Part shown: piece after piece, positions 12,621-24,492 of the stretch
Layout: each line of letters opens with the position of its first letter
Position numbering within the stretch: the first letter of the stretch is position 1
NCBI GenBank assembly: GCA_002104905.1
Contig: MCFE01000525.1
Span: forward strand, 1 to 61,995
Direction of reading: 5' to 3'
From: Basidiobolus meristosporus CBS 931.73
Taxonomy: Eukaryota > Basidiobolomycota > Basidiobolomycetes > Basidiobolales > Basidiobolaceae
Length of the DNA stretch: 61,995 nucleotides
Translations under genes and position numbers: made by a program
The notes under the pieces: generated by a model
Seen by the model: only the letters and a program-made list of their open reading frames with translations
Databases searched by the model: none
What the model was told of the DNA's origin: nothing

Positions 12621-13339
12621 CTACTTGTTGTATCCAAGAGAAAGTGTAATAAAACTCTTGAATGGTTTAACTGAACCAAAGGGACAATTCAGTGCAGAAT
12701 CTTAGAATTGTCAGAGAGTGGCAAAAATATTAGCAGAAAGATTCTGATCCAATATTGGTCTTGGATATAGCCTGGTTGGCTATAAAGACAATGATATTTG
12801 TTTGCTAGGCAGGCTAGGCTTGGTGTTCTTTGGAGTGCTAGATATACTAGGCTTGGATAGAAACTAAAACCAAATTGTTGGATTCTTATTTTTGCTGAGA
12901 CTGAATCTTAATTTTGTTGAGACACACACTAAACCAAAAGGTTCAGTAAACTTTATCTATACTTTTCTGATCAAGTTGAATTAGTAAGCGTCAAGGGACT
13001 GGATTGATTGAAATCAATTTGGGTGTTCATAGGTGCATAAGATAAATGAAAATTACATCACAAATCAACTGATGTCTTGGCAACTGCACAGTGGTTGGAT
13101 AGATCTCTGATGACTAATCACCTGGGAAGGCTTGGCAGATAGGTTGATAACATAATGACCATTTGAAAATAGATCAGGTGTGATAGCTAAAAATAGATTC
13201 TGAGGTGGGATAAAATAAACTGTAACTGGGATTTGTTATGTTTGGGTTAGGGAAAATCAGTTAGGGTACTAGATTTTCAAACGGAGTAAAATTGGCTAAG
13301 TTTTAAATGTTGATGCACAACACTACTCATATCAGCACT

Positions 13340-13960
13340 AAATATGACCACAAGCAAGGACTTTTAGATGTGGTACATTGATACTGGAGTATCTCAACAC
13401 TTAATACACCAAAAAGAGCATTTTACTCAGTACTAAGAAATTTCAATTAAGAAGGTTTTTGTCGGTGACAATAGAACACCTGATGCAGTGAGCAAAAGAG
13501 CTGTTCAAGTAAATTCTTGAAACAGTGAGGGAAGCCATACACTGACTTTTAGAGAAGTACTCAGTGTACCAGAAATAGCCAAGAACCTAGTATCTGTAAG
13601 CAAGGCAATAGCAGAAGCACCCAGTTTTGGCTTTGACAACTCTGGATGCAATGTCACAAATTAAAATGATGCTGATATTACTTTGAATATCAGAGATCTG
13701 AATCTGTATAAGCTGTCATAAATTCCATCATATCTGGAAGCCAGTAAAAGTACTTGAATGAAGAAATATTAATGCTTTGGCACAGGAGACTTGGACATGT
13801 TGATTTTGATTATTTGCACAAATAATCAAATATCAGCTAATATCCAGAGTAGAAATAGATCCTGCAGCTAATTTGAAGCACTGTGAAGCCTGTATATATG
13901 GGAAACAAGCCTGACAACTGCTTAAGAGCTTTGGGTTAGTCAAAACTAAGAGAAAACAAT
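13340..13960 (+). pseudogene. Copia family B protease and GAG-pre-integrase fragments
   Basis: A protease-like W.YIDTG..QHL near 13370-13400 and a LVSVSK motif near 13590 are followed by the GAG-pre-integrase pattern C.AC..GKQ near 13880-13910. The integrase catalytic core that should follow is absent: sequence jumps to RT by about 14000, an internal deletion. Confidence 0.65.
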
Positions 13961-13989
13961 TGGATACTGGTGAGTCTTCAAGACAAAAC

Positions 13990-15391
13990 ACAATGCTGAT
14001 GGAACAATCAAAGATACAAAGCCAGACATGTGGCCAAAGGATACTCTCAATCAAAAGAGCTTTACTATACTGAGACCCTGCACCAGCAGCCAAGCTTATT
14101 CAATCAGATTAATATGGACTTTTGCTGCAAAATATAAGTTCTTTATACATCATATGGATGTAAAAGCTATATTCTTGAATGGGAACTTAATGAGGATGTG
14201 CATATGGACCAAACTGATGAGTTTGCTGACCAAGACAACCACCATTTGCTCTGCAAGCTTAATATGTCTCTATATGGACTCAAGCAATCACTGACAGCCT
14301 GGAATTGCAAAATAGATTATTATTTGGAATCTTTGAGTTTCAAAAGGAAGATTGCTGACAGTAGTATTTACTCCAAGCCAGATAGAGCAAATTCAGTTCT
14401 ATTAGGTCATTATGTTGATGATCATATTATAGCCACCCATAACCAACAAACACTGGAAGAGACTAAGTCAAGCCTATTTAAAGAGACCAAGATATCTGAT
14501 CTAGGAGAACCCAGTTACAGCTTAGGGATAAAGTTCTTCATAAACAAAAGTACCCAGACCATAACCCTAAGCTAGTCCAAGTATATTCATGATATACTAA
14601 AGTTGTACCAAATGGAAGACTGTTAATTGGCAGCTACCCTAATCAAGACAAACCTCAACTTGATCAAAACCCAACTAAGTCATGAGAGCTTTATGCCATC
14701 TGAAAGCCCTGAGCTTCCTTACCAATGTATGGCTGGTAGTTGAATGTGTTTCATACTGGGAACATGTTCAGGTATATCATATTCAGTGGGGGCTGTCAAC
14801 ATGCATAATCAGCACTATGGATCTGATCATGTTGCAGCTGTTGAGCCAATTTTTGGATACCTAAAAGGAACTGCTGATATCTGCACAAGACACACTCATA
14901 AGGACTAAGGGCAGGATCTTATGGGAAACTGTTATGCTGATTGGGGATGAAATTTGGAACATACAAGATCCACCACAGTAAACACCTTTGTTTACTTTTA
15001 AGGAGCAATTTCATGGAATTCAAGAAGGCAACCAGCTGTAGCACATGCTACCACAGAGGAAGAGTATATGGCAGCCTGTGAGGCTACAAACGCAACAATG
15101 TGGCCAAGGGAGCTTTTTAAAGATTTAGGCTTAAGTGAAACAGTGCCTATTACTTTATTTCAAGATAATCAAGGATATATACAATTAGGTAGAAATCTAA
15201 CTTTTCAAGCTAGAACTAAGCATAAAGATATTAGACATTGCTTCATACATAAAGCTACTGAGAATAACTTGGTTAACTTAGCATACTGTCCTACAGATCA
15301 AACAATTGCAGGCATATTCACCAAACCATTAGCTAGTAACATGTCTAAATATCTTAGGTCAAAACTGGGACTAGTCAGTATGAGCATTTAG
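13990..15391 (+). pseudogene. Copia family B RT and RNase H
   Basis: RT motifs HHMDVKAIFLNG (about 14150-14180), LYGLKQS and the catalytic HYVDDHIIAT (about 14410-14435) are present, then DILK.YQMEDC. RNase H is recognisable in EEEYMAACEATNA, LFQDNQGYIQL, ARTKHKDIRH and IFTKPLASN. The last part (15068-15391, 107 codons) is still open and ends just before the polypurine tract. The earlier part is interrupted by stops and frameshifts. Confidence 0.82.
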
Positions 15392-15752
15392 TTAAGTGGG
15401 AGTGTTGTAAGAGCTTGTAATTCCACCTAAATATTCTCCTAACTTAGTCACTTAGATCACTACCTTCAAGTCCTAGAGATTCCCAATCTAATTCCTTGTC
15501 AGGATTTACTTAGAATATTTTCACCAAAATATTAGGTACCAAGAAAATCAAAATTCTCAAAGCTGTCCAAAAGCCACAAGCTTTGCACACATGTTCTTGC
15601 GGCCTTCCTTAATCTATTCTATGTGCTTGTGATACCGAAGGCCATATAAAAGTATAAATATTACTTTTACATTTAATAAATCATTAACTGACAATACAAG
15701 ATCTGTATGCTCTCCCAATCACTTTGCAGATCATCCAAGACAATCTGTAATA

Positions 15753-16339
15753 CTAGTGCAGCTATTTGAGTTGTGTTGCACTTACCCAGTTGGTTGTGTG
15801 CTGGCTACAATACCTAGTCCAATCGCTAAAATCAGGGATTTACTTGCTCAATAGGCAAAATGGCATATATGATGACAAATCAGGTGGCTTGTGAATTGGT
15901 CAATGAGCCAATTGGGGGCTCACAGCTTCACAATACTTTTAGGTCAATTAATTGCTGACATGCTGTCTGGTTAGAGCAATGGTAACTAATCTGGTAAGTA
16001 TTAGTGAAGTTTACAGTGTAATATGCATTTATTCCCATTCATATTCAAGAAATATATCTAAATACCAGATATATCTACCATAATGATGATATCTCATTGC
16101 GCATGTGACTAAAGCATTTGAAAGTGACACAATCATCCAGGCAAATCCCATTGTGTCAGATTAGGCTATAGTGTGCAAGAATGTTCCACAAGTGGTGAAA
16201 TTGTCCAAGAGGAATTCTGTCTTCTGGTAGCTAAAGCATTGCACCAGATTGTTCTTAATGACTGAAGATTGTGCTGCATGCCCTGGCACGGTACAATGTA
16301 ACCAGTCTGTTATGTACTAATCCTCAGATTGTTAAATAA
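15753..16339. other. Unassigned spacer between copia elements
   Basis: AT-rich, with no open frame of note and no recognised repeat. Confidence 0.4.
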
Positions 16340-18440
16340 TGCTCCAGAATGCTAGTAGACTCTCCTTACTTGGTGTTACTGCTGTATTGCTTCTGAAAAG
16401 TATGAATACTGAGCTTCTTAATGAATAAACAGCAGCTCATCTATCAGCACTATTTCTGGATAGGATCCTCATATCCAAATCACTACTTAAGTTGCAACAG
16501 GTTATGAGCGCCAGTTGACAAATTCATTCCAAATACAACATCTACTAGTATACAGAACAGTACAAACATCTTCTCTGTAAAGGAGAGGTCTGATGGGACA
16601 ACTACAGACTTGGGGAATCAAGATGCAGATCCTTCTTGAGGAAAGAAAGCTTTAGAGTACAGTAACAGGATTGAAAGTTGTGCCTAAAAGAACAGCATAT
16701 AAAGTTGAAAGGTTCAAGGGAAGAAGAGAAAAGTGTTTAATGCTATAAGTATTAATATGCCAGACCACTTCATTGGACAAACTCATGCTTCCAATTCTGC
16801 CAAAGCAGCTTGGAAATCCTTAGAGAAGATTTATAGAGCAGAGTCAGTATCAAACCAGCTTTATTTAAAAAGAAAGTTCTTCACTATAAGGAAGAAGCTG
16901 GAGGATGGCATACTACAGCTTGTACCAGAATGGAAACACTTGCAGAGGAGCTATACAGTACACAAACTGGGTGTGAATTGAAGGTGCTTCATAGTGACAA
17001 TGAAGGGAAATGCTGCTCTAAGAAGCTTGCAATGTGCTGTTGTACTACTGGCATACTTCAACATACCACTGTTCCACCTACTCCACAGCAAAATGGACTA
17101 AATTCAGAAGCTGATCAACAGCAGGGACATTGTATTTGAAAAGAATTCAGATGAGAAAGCCACCAGTATCATTGGTCAGCTACCTGATGATGCAATTACC
17201 ATTAATGAAGAAGAAAGGCACCCAATGCAGTCATTTACAGAAGAGAACTCTTCCAGTCCCAGATCAGAATGGACTGAATCAGTTAGTAGATCTACTTGAA
17301 TAAGCAATGCCCCTGGATCTTAGAGGCAGACATCTCATGAGCCTGAAGAAGCTTATCTTGCCATATGTGCTAAACCTCAGAATATGGAACAAGCAATGAA
17401 AAGTCCAGATGCTACAATGTTGCAACAAGCTGTGCAGGTGGAGTACATTCACTGATCAAAGTAAAACATGGGAACTTGTAGACTTGCTAAATGAAAGAAA
17501 GCTAGTAGGATGTAGATGAGTCTATAAGATCAAGATAAAATTTAGTGGCACTATTGATGAGTACAAAGTTAGATTGGTCGCAAATGGCTATTCACAGATC
17601 TAAGGACTAGACTTTAAGGAACCAATTGATACAGCAGCCAAATTCAGCTCTATTAGGACAGTTCTTGCCTTGGCAGCTGTACACAGTTTAAATTTATGCT
17701 AAATAGAAATCAAAACAGGATTTCTATATGGGGATCTGCAACAAACTACATAGATGGAGTTACCAGAAGGTTTTACTGACCCAAAAAGCCCCTAGAAGAT
17801 GTGCAGACTTTGAAAATTGTTGTATGGGCCTAAGCAGGTACTTGGAGTATGGTAGAACAAGATTAACACATATCTAATTGAGATTGGGTTCCATTGTAGC
17901 ACTGCATATTTCAGTATATGAGTGATGCAGCTTGAAAGGGAATTTTATACTAGTACTGTATGTGGACAACCTAATAATAGCTACAAGTGACCAGGAGGCA
18001 CTTAAACTAACTAAATCTGATTTCCTCGGCAAGTTTGAGATGAAGCATCTTAGAAAATTGCGCTATATTCTTGGATTAAAGTCAAATTTGACGTACCTGC
18101 ATTGAAATTTGGGCTGAACTTGTAAACTCTATCAGGGACATTCTCTGATGCCTCAAAATTGAAAAGTTTCAAGCCTGCAGCAACCTCCATGGACAACAAC
18201 CTGAGATTGAGCAAATTGCAGCCAGTTTTGGGTGAAAGCAGCTCAAATATGGGCCAAAACTTGCACTATCAAACAATGGTTTATAGGCTAATGTACTTGA
18301 AGGTATTGACATATCCAGACAATGCAGTGGCAACTAGGATAGCTAGTTAGCTCATGCAGAATTATGAATCTGATCATATTATAGCAGTTAAGCAGATTTT
18401 CAAATATCCGCAAGATACTAAATTTAGTTATTTGCCCTAA
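16340..18440 (+). pseudogene. Internally deleted copia family A element with 5' LTR piece
   Basis: The 3' half of a family A LTR (about 16340-16499, ending TTGCAACA) is followed at 16500 by a primer-binding-site-like GGTTATGAGCGCC. Gag-like sequence (AAWKSLEKIYRAES, about 16800-16850) jumps directly to integrase (LHSDNEGKC, then TPQQNGLN, about 16985-17100). The RT follows with ILVLYVDNLIIATSDQ near 17950 and AATSMDNNLRLSK near 18180. There is no 3' LTR. Many stops. Confidence 0.75.
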
Positions 18441-18689
18441 AGTAAGACCTATACAAAGCACTTATAGTGCCAGATAGTGCTCCTATTATCTGAGCAGAAG
18501 AGCAAGAGTGGTACAGCTGAAGCCATTGGTAGTCTCAAGAGCCTGTCACAAGCAAGGCTGAGAGCCTGGAGTGGCAATAAGAGTGCATGTAAGGGACAAG
18601 CAGGCTGATACTGATGCTCAAGTTCAGTTGTTATCAAAGAAATAAGTAGTACAATAAAATAAGTAAAAAGTTGGTGTAGCAGCAATTGT

Positions 18690-19204
18690 TCTGCTAGTGG
18701 TAAAGAAAAAGGGAAAGAAAGAGTTGTTTAGCCAAGCCAGAGACAGCAAAGCAGGAGGAAAAGTTGCTGTTCTCAATTTAGAACAGTCTGAGTTTCAAAG
18801 TTATAAAGAAGAATTACCAACAAATTGATAATGGCCTACATAAGAGCTTAAAGTGCAGCTGCTTAGCTATTCTCCAGTGGGGCAAATGAAACCACAGGGA
18901 CAGGCATTTCATCCACCTCCTTGTTGTAGACTGAGTGAAGAATTGACTTTCAAGTAAAGGAGCAATATTGAGAAATCAGCAGATTACCACAATACCCACA
19001 GTATGGTTCTCAAGCAGAAATTACAATTAAGAGAGATTTTAGATGATATCCCTTGTCAAGGAGTATCTCCAATACTGTGATATATTTAACCATGCAAAGC
19101 CTGCCAGACACCAGCCATGTGAACTACTCCAACCCTTGCCAATCCCTGGCCAGCAATGGAAGTCAATTATAATGGACTTAGTTACCAACCACCCAGAATT
19201 CAAA
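18690..19204 (+). pseudogene. Gypsy-type pol fragment (H2C2 region and integrase start)
   Basis: Near 19090-19180 a frame reads PARHQPCELLQPLPIPGQQW followed by KSIIMDLVT, the junction between the H2C2 zinc-binding region and the integrase core of gypsy elements. It differs from the gypsy element at 2146-7085, so it is a second gypsy family. Upstream sequence (18690-19050) is lysine-rich and may belong to the same element. The fragment is cut at about 19204, where copia gag begins. Confidence 0.6.
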
Positions 19205-19470
19205 CAAGAAAGAGGCCTTTAGAACATTGCCATGGGAGAAGAATGCCCTTGCAAAGATTTGGGAGAGGAAGCCTTAAAGTGCCAGAAGAAAGAACAAAGT
19301 GCTTTTAACTGTATTTGCCTTGATGTTAAAGACAAATTGCTAACTCAATGCTCAAAAGCAAAAACAGCAAAGAATGCCTGGAAGGCATTAGAAGACACCT
19401 ACTAGTCATTCTCAGCTGCTAAGAAAATGTGTCTTAGACAAGAATTCTTTTTGACCTTTTTTTGGGATCA
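19205..19470 (+). pseudogene. Copia family B gag fragment
   Basis: Clear nucleotide similarity to 11940-12180 of the full element, including 'GGGAGAAGAATGCCCT' and 'GAATGCCTGGAAGGCATTAGA'. It is truncated on both sides and carries frame damage. Confidence 0.75.
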
Positions 19471-19570
19471 ATGTTGCACATCATGTATAGAAGCACAGAA
19501 GGACTGAAGTCATAAACTTAGTACTCAATACTTGTGGTACTCTGAATATAGCATTAGAGATTTCTAACAG

Positions 19571-19713
19571 GTCACAAAAATGCATGGCCCTATCTTGGTA
19601 TGCTGGTACTTGCTGGCACAATAGGTGCTTTGTATGGGTTTTACTTTAGGGCAAATATTTAAATATAGTGCCAGCAGACCAAGATAAGGCCATACATTTT
19701 TGTAAAATGTGAC
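19571..19713. repeat. Imperfect inverted repeat (hairpin), possible MITE remnant
   Basis: Arm 1 (19571-19619) and arm 2 (19668-19713) are near reverse complements sharing GGCC.TATCTTGGT and TGCTGGCAC. They are separated by a loop of about 48 bp. The outer ends are GTCAC/GTGAC. No coding capacity. Confidence 0.6.
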
Positions 19714-19865
19714 AAATCTTTGCTGTTAGATTCAGTGTGCCACAGGTAGTGGGTACTAAATTCATGTCTTTGATCTCTCTGTGCACTTACACAAGGTCCT
19801 AAACATTTGTCCTAAAAAATGGGTTAAAATGAATTCTCCACAGAACAGTGGGTGAAAATGGGTAT

Positions 19866-19990
19866 TACCTGGCATAAGGGTGTAGAACTATGATTTGCCT
19901 TGTGTGACAATGTAGAGATCTGCTCTGCATCTCTGGCACACTGTGGCACTATCTGGTACTCCTAGCTCAATGTAGCACTTTCCAACAGTA
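19866..19990. repeat. Dispersed repeat, copy 1
   Basis: About 120 bp with obvious similarity to 59176-59300, near the other end of the window. Shared blocks include CCTGGCAT, 'GTAGAACTATG' and CTGGC.CACTGTGGCACTA-like sequence. Minus-strand conceptual translations of both copies share a pattern VP.SA.V.QR..ADL, which suggests an ancestral coding sequence. The remaining 19991-21444 shows no gene I can support. Confidence 0.6.
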
Positions 19991-21444
19991 CAAGTATGTA
20001 AAGCACTGCACCCAGTATCAATCCAGCACAGAGATTTCTGATATATTCCATGGCAAGCATTGCAAGCAACTGAGAAGCAAGGGCTACCTTGAAGGCTTAT
20101 ATAATTATGCTTTAGCCTTGGCTCTTGATGAATTCTCATCAAACAAGTACTCCAATAGCAAATCCAGCTGGCCACTAGTTCTCATTAACCTGAAGCTGCA
20201 GCATACTCTATGGAATCAGCAAAAAGCCTGATGGTAGTCTCAAGGATATCTGGGCCTAGTACTCTGCCCAACCTGGATAGGTATCTGTATCTATTGCTGG
20301 ATGAGTTTGTATTCTATCCATAGGGATGCTGGTAAACAACTTTCATGTCAAAGCACATAATGTTATCTGCATTGGTGAAGCCCCAGCCACCAGAAAATTC
20401 ACTGGCATATCTGGACACAATGGAGAGTATGGCTATTGAAGGTGTGAGATTTGAGTACCTACTCACAATGCACATACACTTATATTACCCCAATACCAAT
20501 GGTATGAATACCTTCATTTCACATTGAGAACATACTGAAGTCAGCATGCAATTGCAGCAAAGCTGACAAGCTAAAAGCCATTGGCAGAGTGTAGAATTAA
20601 TCATAGACCAAAGATACTTGGTATTAGGGAAATCTGCTTTAGCAGGAGCTTTACACTGGGAGTAATGTACTTGCTACTCATCAGTATCCCAATACTAAAG
20701 CTCATGTTGCACATGGTAGATTTCATGCCAAATGAGCCCTTTGAGATACTGGAGAAATTTGGCAAAACTTGGCTAATTTTACTGAGAATTTGCTACCAAA
20801 TATAATATACCATCATGTTCTCCACCATATAAGGCAGCTGCATGTACTGGCTGGCTAGGTATACTTAAATATGCATAGAAAGCATTTGGACCACATCAAT
20901 GGCATGCAAAATCCATAATAAAGTTGTCACAGCACCATCAGGTTTACTGTTGTAGTTGGCATTATAGGCAGTACAACACTGTCACTATCCCACCATGGCA
21001 TTCTAAAGTAGGTCAAGAGTTAAGCTGCTGCCACTACAATGGCCTCAACATGGGATCCCAGTGGCCAATCTGTATTGGATTCACCTGCAGTACCAAGTTT
21101 TTTTCATGTGGTATGAATACAGGGGGAATCAGTTGCTACTGCTGCTTATTGCATAAATAGTAGTTATAGCCAAATAACTTATTATTCTAAACTATTTAAG
21201 GCACAGTACTTATATAAGCCACTTGCAGAGCCCCTGAGTGTTTCTGGTAGAGAATTTTATGTCAAACACTAACCAGAAGTCAGTCAAATATAAGCTAAAA
21301 AGTATGAAGTCCACTTTTTTTGAGTGGCTCCAACAAGAGTAAAGCATACACCCACAACAATGCCAAACCAAAGAAGCTTATTAAGCTGTGGGATTTTGTC
21401 TTTGCCTTACACTCAGAATCTCACAAAAAGGTCATGGTTGATGA

Positions 21445-21794
21445 TGTTGTAAAAATTTGTATTTCCACCTAATTATTCACCTAACTTAGTCACTTAGATC
21501 AGTACCTTCATATCCTAGAGTATACTGACCAAATTCCTTGTTGGGATTTACTTAGTATATTTTTCACCAAAATACCAGGTACCCAGAACATCAAAATTCT
21601 CAAAGTTGTCCAAACAGCCCCAAACTTTGCACACATGCTCTTGGGACCTTCCTTAACCTATTCTACGTGTTTGCTATGCCAAGACCAGGTAAAAGTATAA
21701 ATACTACTTTTACATTCAATAAATCATTAAGTGAAAACCACATAATCTACTTGTTCTCCAAATCACTTCCAATATCTCCAAGACTCTTACAACA
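21445..21794 (+). repeat. Solo LTR of copia family B
   Basis: A 350-bp unit starting TGTTGTAA and ending TTACAACA, closely matching both family B LTRs. The flanking pentanucleotides GATGA (before) and TATGA (after) differ at one base, consistent with an aged target-site duplication and LTR-LTR recombination. Confidence 0.8.
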
Positions 21795-21980
21795 TATGAC
21801 AATGATCCCATCTCAAGTCCACCATGCCACCAGGGCTGGTTCACAGCAAAACTAGGAGGAATTATCACTCCAGCTGGCTTTGCTACTGCTGCTCAGCCTG
21901 AATGAGTACCCAGGAATATTGCAGAGGTGCTTATAGCAGTATCACAGGGTAGAAAACTCAACTGGATTCAAAGTAGCCCA

Positions 21981-22460
21981 AACTACCGCAAGAGTTTTGG
22001 AGAAATTGGAAGTGGTTGGGAAAACAGGTTGATTGTGTAGTTTCACTTGTTGATTTGTTGAATGTATAAGTGGTATTTATTCTCTGCATGGTCTTGACAG
22101 AACAAACTTGCCAAGTACTTTTAAAAAGGTCCCAAGAACATGTGCGCAAAGTTTGGGACTATTCAGAAAACTTAACAAAATCTCATGCACTGGGTACCAG
22201 ATGTTTGAGTGGAAATATGGCAGGTAAATGACAGTAAGGAGTTTAGTCAGAGTTCTCAAGTGACTTGAAGGTAAGGACCCAAGTGACTAAGTGATGATAT
22301 TTTTCACCAAAACATTGTTGGGAAAAATTTGGAATTGCATATAAATGTTCACCCCAGTAGATTGCAATCAGGAATTAAGTCAGAATTCACAAAGATTTGT
22401 GGGTAATGATCTAAATGACTAGGCTGAGTGAATATTTAGGTGCAATTACAAGCTCTGTCT
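21981..22460 (-). repeat. Copia family B LTR, reverse orientation, with internal duplication
   Basis: Read on the minus strand this matches the family B LTR, but it is about 130 bp longer than the others. The start of the LTR (the 'CCTAGTCATTTAGATCATTACC' type segment) is present twice, around 22290-22320 and 22400-22445. Confidence 0.65.
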
Positions 22461-22489
22461 ATACAAATCAATGTACTAATAAGGGTTCC

Positions 22490-23655
22490 AACTTAGCCTA
22501 TTCCCAATCAAACCATATGGATGAACCTCAGTCAGTAAGGAGCCCCTAAATAGTACTCAGACAAAGTGTTGTAGATCTGCAATGACCAAGGAATATCAGG
22601 CACTGATGGGCAATCATACTTGGGACTTGGTCAAGCCAACATTTAATTGCGGATCAATAGGATGCAGTTGCACCTTCAAGAAAAATGAAATAACTGAAAG
22701 ATATAAGACAAGACTTATGGCCAAAGGAGTCACCCAAACAAAAGGACTGCACTACACTTGAATACTTGCACTGGTAGCAGAGCCTCCCTCCATCAAATTA
22801 ACAATAGCTATACAGCCAGACACAGATTTTTCACTCATCAAGTGGATGCAAAAGCTGCAATTCTAAATGGGGAGCTTGGTGAGGACATGCATTGGGACCA
22901 GCCTTTTGTGTTTTGTGATCAAGATGATCCTTGGTTGGTTTGCAAGTGCGTAAAATCTGTAAATAATCATGAGCAGTCACCAGGAGCTTAGAATTGCAAA
23001 GCAGATGCATAGTTTGCATCCCTGGATTTCAAAAGAAATCTGGCTGACTTTAGTATCTACTGCAAGCCAGAGAAGGCAGAAAGTGTCCAATGTAGGAAAG
23101 CTCAGCTACCACTCAGGGATGCGGTTCTCCATATATAGAAGTACCCAGACTACCACCCTAAGCCAGTCCAAGCATATTCAGGATATACTTAAGAAGTACC
23201 AAATGGAAGACTGTGAACTAACAGCTACCCTTAATAAACTTGACTGAATCAAGAGAGCTTGGTGCCATCTGAATGCCAAGACTTCCCTTACCAGTCTATG
23301 GTCAGCGGTTGGATGTGCAGCATGTTAAGAACATGACCAGATATGACATATTCAGGGAAGTTTCAGCCAGCATAACCAGAGCTATGGATTTGATCACATA
23401 GCAGCAGTTGAGCGGATATTTAGATACTCAAAAGGAACTGCTGATATCTGCTCGAGATACACTTATAAGGAATCATAGCAGGATCTTTTGGGGCACTCCG
23501 CTGCAGGTTGGGCACAGGATTTAGAAGACAGAAGATCCACAACAGGATACACCCTGGTTTACTGTAAATGAGCAATCCTGTGGAATTCAAGAATGCAACC
23601 AACCATGACACTTACCACCACAGAGGCCGAGTATATGGCAGCTTGTGAGACCATG
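22490..23655 (+). pseudogene. Copia family B RT/RNase H fragment
   Basis: RT pieces HQVDAKAAILNGELGEDMHW (about 22835-22895), the IYRSTQTTTLSQSKHIQDIL region (about 23130-23190) and RNase H STTGYTL plus TTTEAEYMAACE (about 23600-23650) are recognisable among stops. The fragment ends abruptly near 23655, where base composition changes. Confidence 0.75.
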
Positions 23656-24492
23656 ACGCTTGGAGAATAGGAAGGTTTGGGTGGATGGGATGGCCACTGG
23701 GCTATCACTGCTATCACTTCGAAGCAAATGGTTGATTGCAGTGCTGGATGGTGCTGGACATCGGGATAGGGAGCATTGAGGTGGGGACTGGCATGGAATG
23801 GAAAGGGATGACCATATCTGTTGGATGTCCTTGGAAATGGCCGACTTGTCTGTAAGGTACCAAACCAGGTAAGAACCCTTCCCCCCCCCCGGAGCCATAT
23901 GGGATGCGTCTGGGGTGATGGTTTGCAGAGTCTGTTACCACCTCGACTCAGCCCAACGAAGGGTAATGCAAGGTTGGCCCAACCCTTGGATCATCCCGGG
24001 CCACCACAAGGATGCCACCCACCTACGGCCTACGTCCCGGGTGAAGAGATCCTTGGTTGAGAATTGACGGAACGTCTTGCTCTGCCCGTCGCTTGGGAGG
24101 ATCTCGACGATAAGGTCCCGGAATCAAACCCGCGGAGAGGGTCATGGTTCGGGAGTGCCCCCGAGGCTGATTGCCCCAGTGGGATAGCCCCGTCTGGGAT
24201 ACCGGACCAGAGCCAGCTCCACCCGCAACTGGATGTGGGATGTTGGAGGGAGAGAGGTGGGAAGACGTGGAAGGAGACAGGTCACCGGAGTGATGAGGGG
24301 CAGGATGAGTTTATTCGAATCGGGTCAATAGGGATACAGGGGAATAAAATAAGCGGGGAGATGGTTCGAGATGGTCGGGTCTAATTGGGAAGGGGTGCGG
24401 GATGTACAGGTGTAGATGTATTTGTATTTGTATTTGTATTTGTATAAAGGTGGATGTGAGTGGTGGCAGGAAGACTGCGGGTGATCTGATGA
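23656..24492. other. Intergenic stretch at the TE/gene boundary
   Basis: Composition switches from AT-rich to GC-rich at about 23,660. A run of C (about 23879-23890) and a TTTGTA microsatellite of about four units (24417-24444) are visible. The plus-strand open frames (79 and 106 codons) resemble nothing I recognise. The part nearest GLT1 is its probable 3' untranslated region. I looked for tRNA and 5S genes and saw none. Confidence 0.5.

Larger units (their letters stand above)
11457..15752 (+). mobile_element. Ty1/copia LTR retrotransposon (family B), full length but decayed
   Basis: Two ~350-bp LTRs (11457-11805 and 15403-15752) enclose gag, protease/integrase and RT-RNase H in copia order. 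A primer-binding site GGTTATGGGTCC starts right after the 5' LTR, and a purine tract (TTAAGTGGGAG) precedes the 3' LTR at 15403. The interior is about 3.6 kb, with most of the integrase core missing and many stops. I found no target-site duplication. Related fragments occur at 19205-19470, 21445-21794, 21981-22460 and 22490-23655. Confidence 0.85.

Noticed and set aside
23821-24384. Possible tRNA, 5S rRNA or small gene in the GC-rich stretch before GLT1
   Set aside because: I tried to fold T-arm-like sequence near 24125 and found no matching stems. The two open frames show no recognisable protein.
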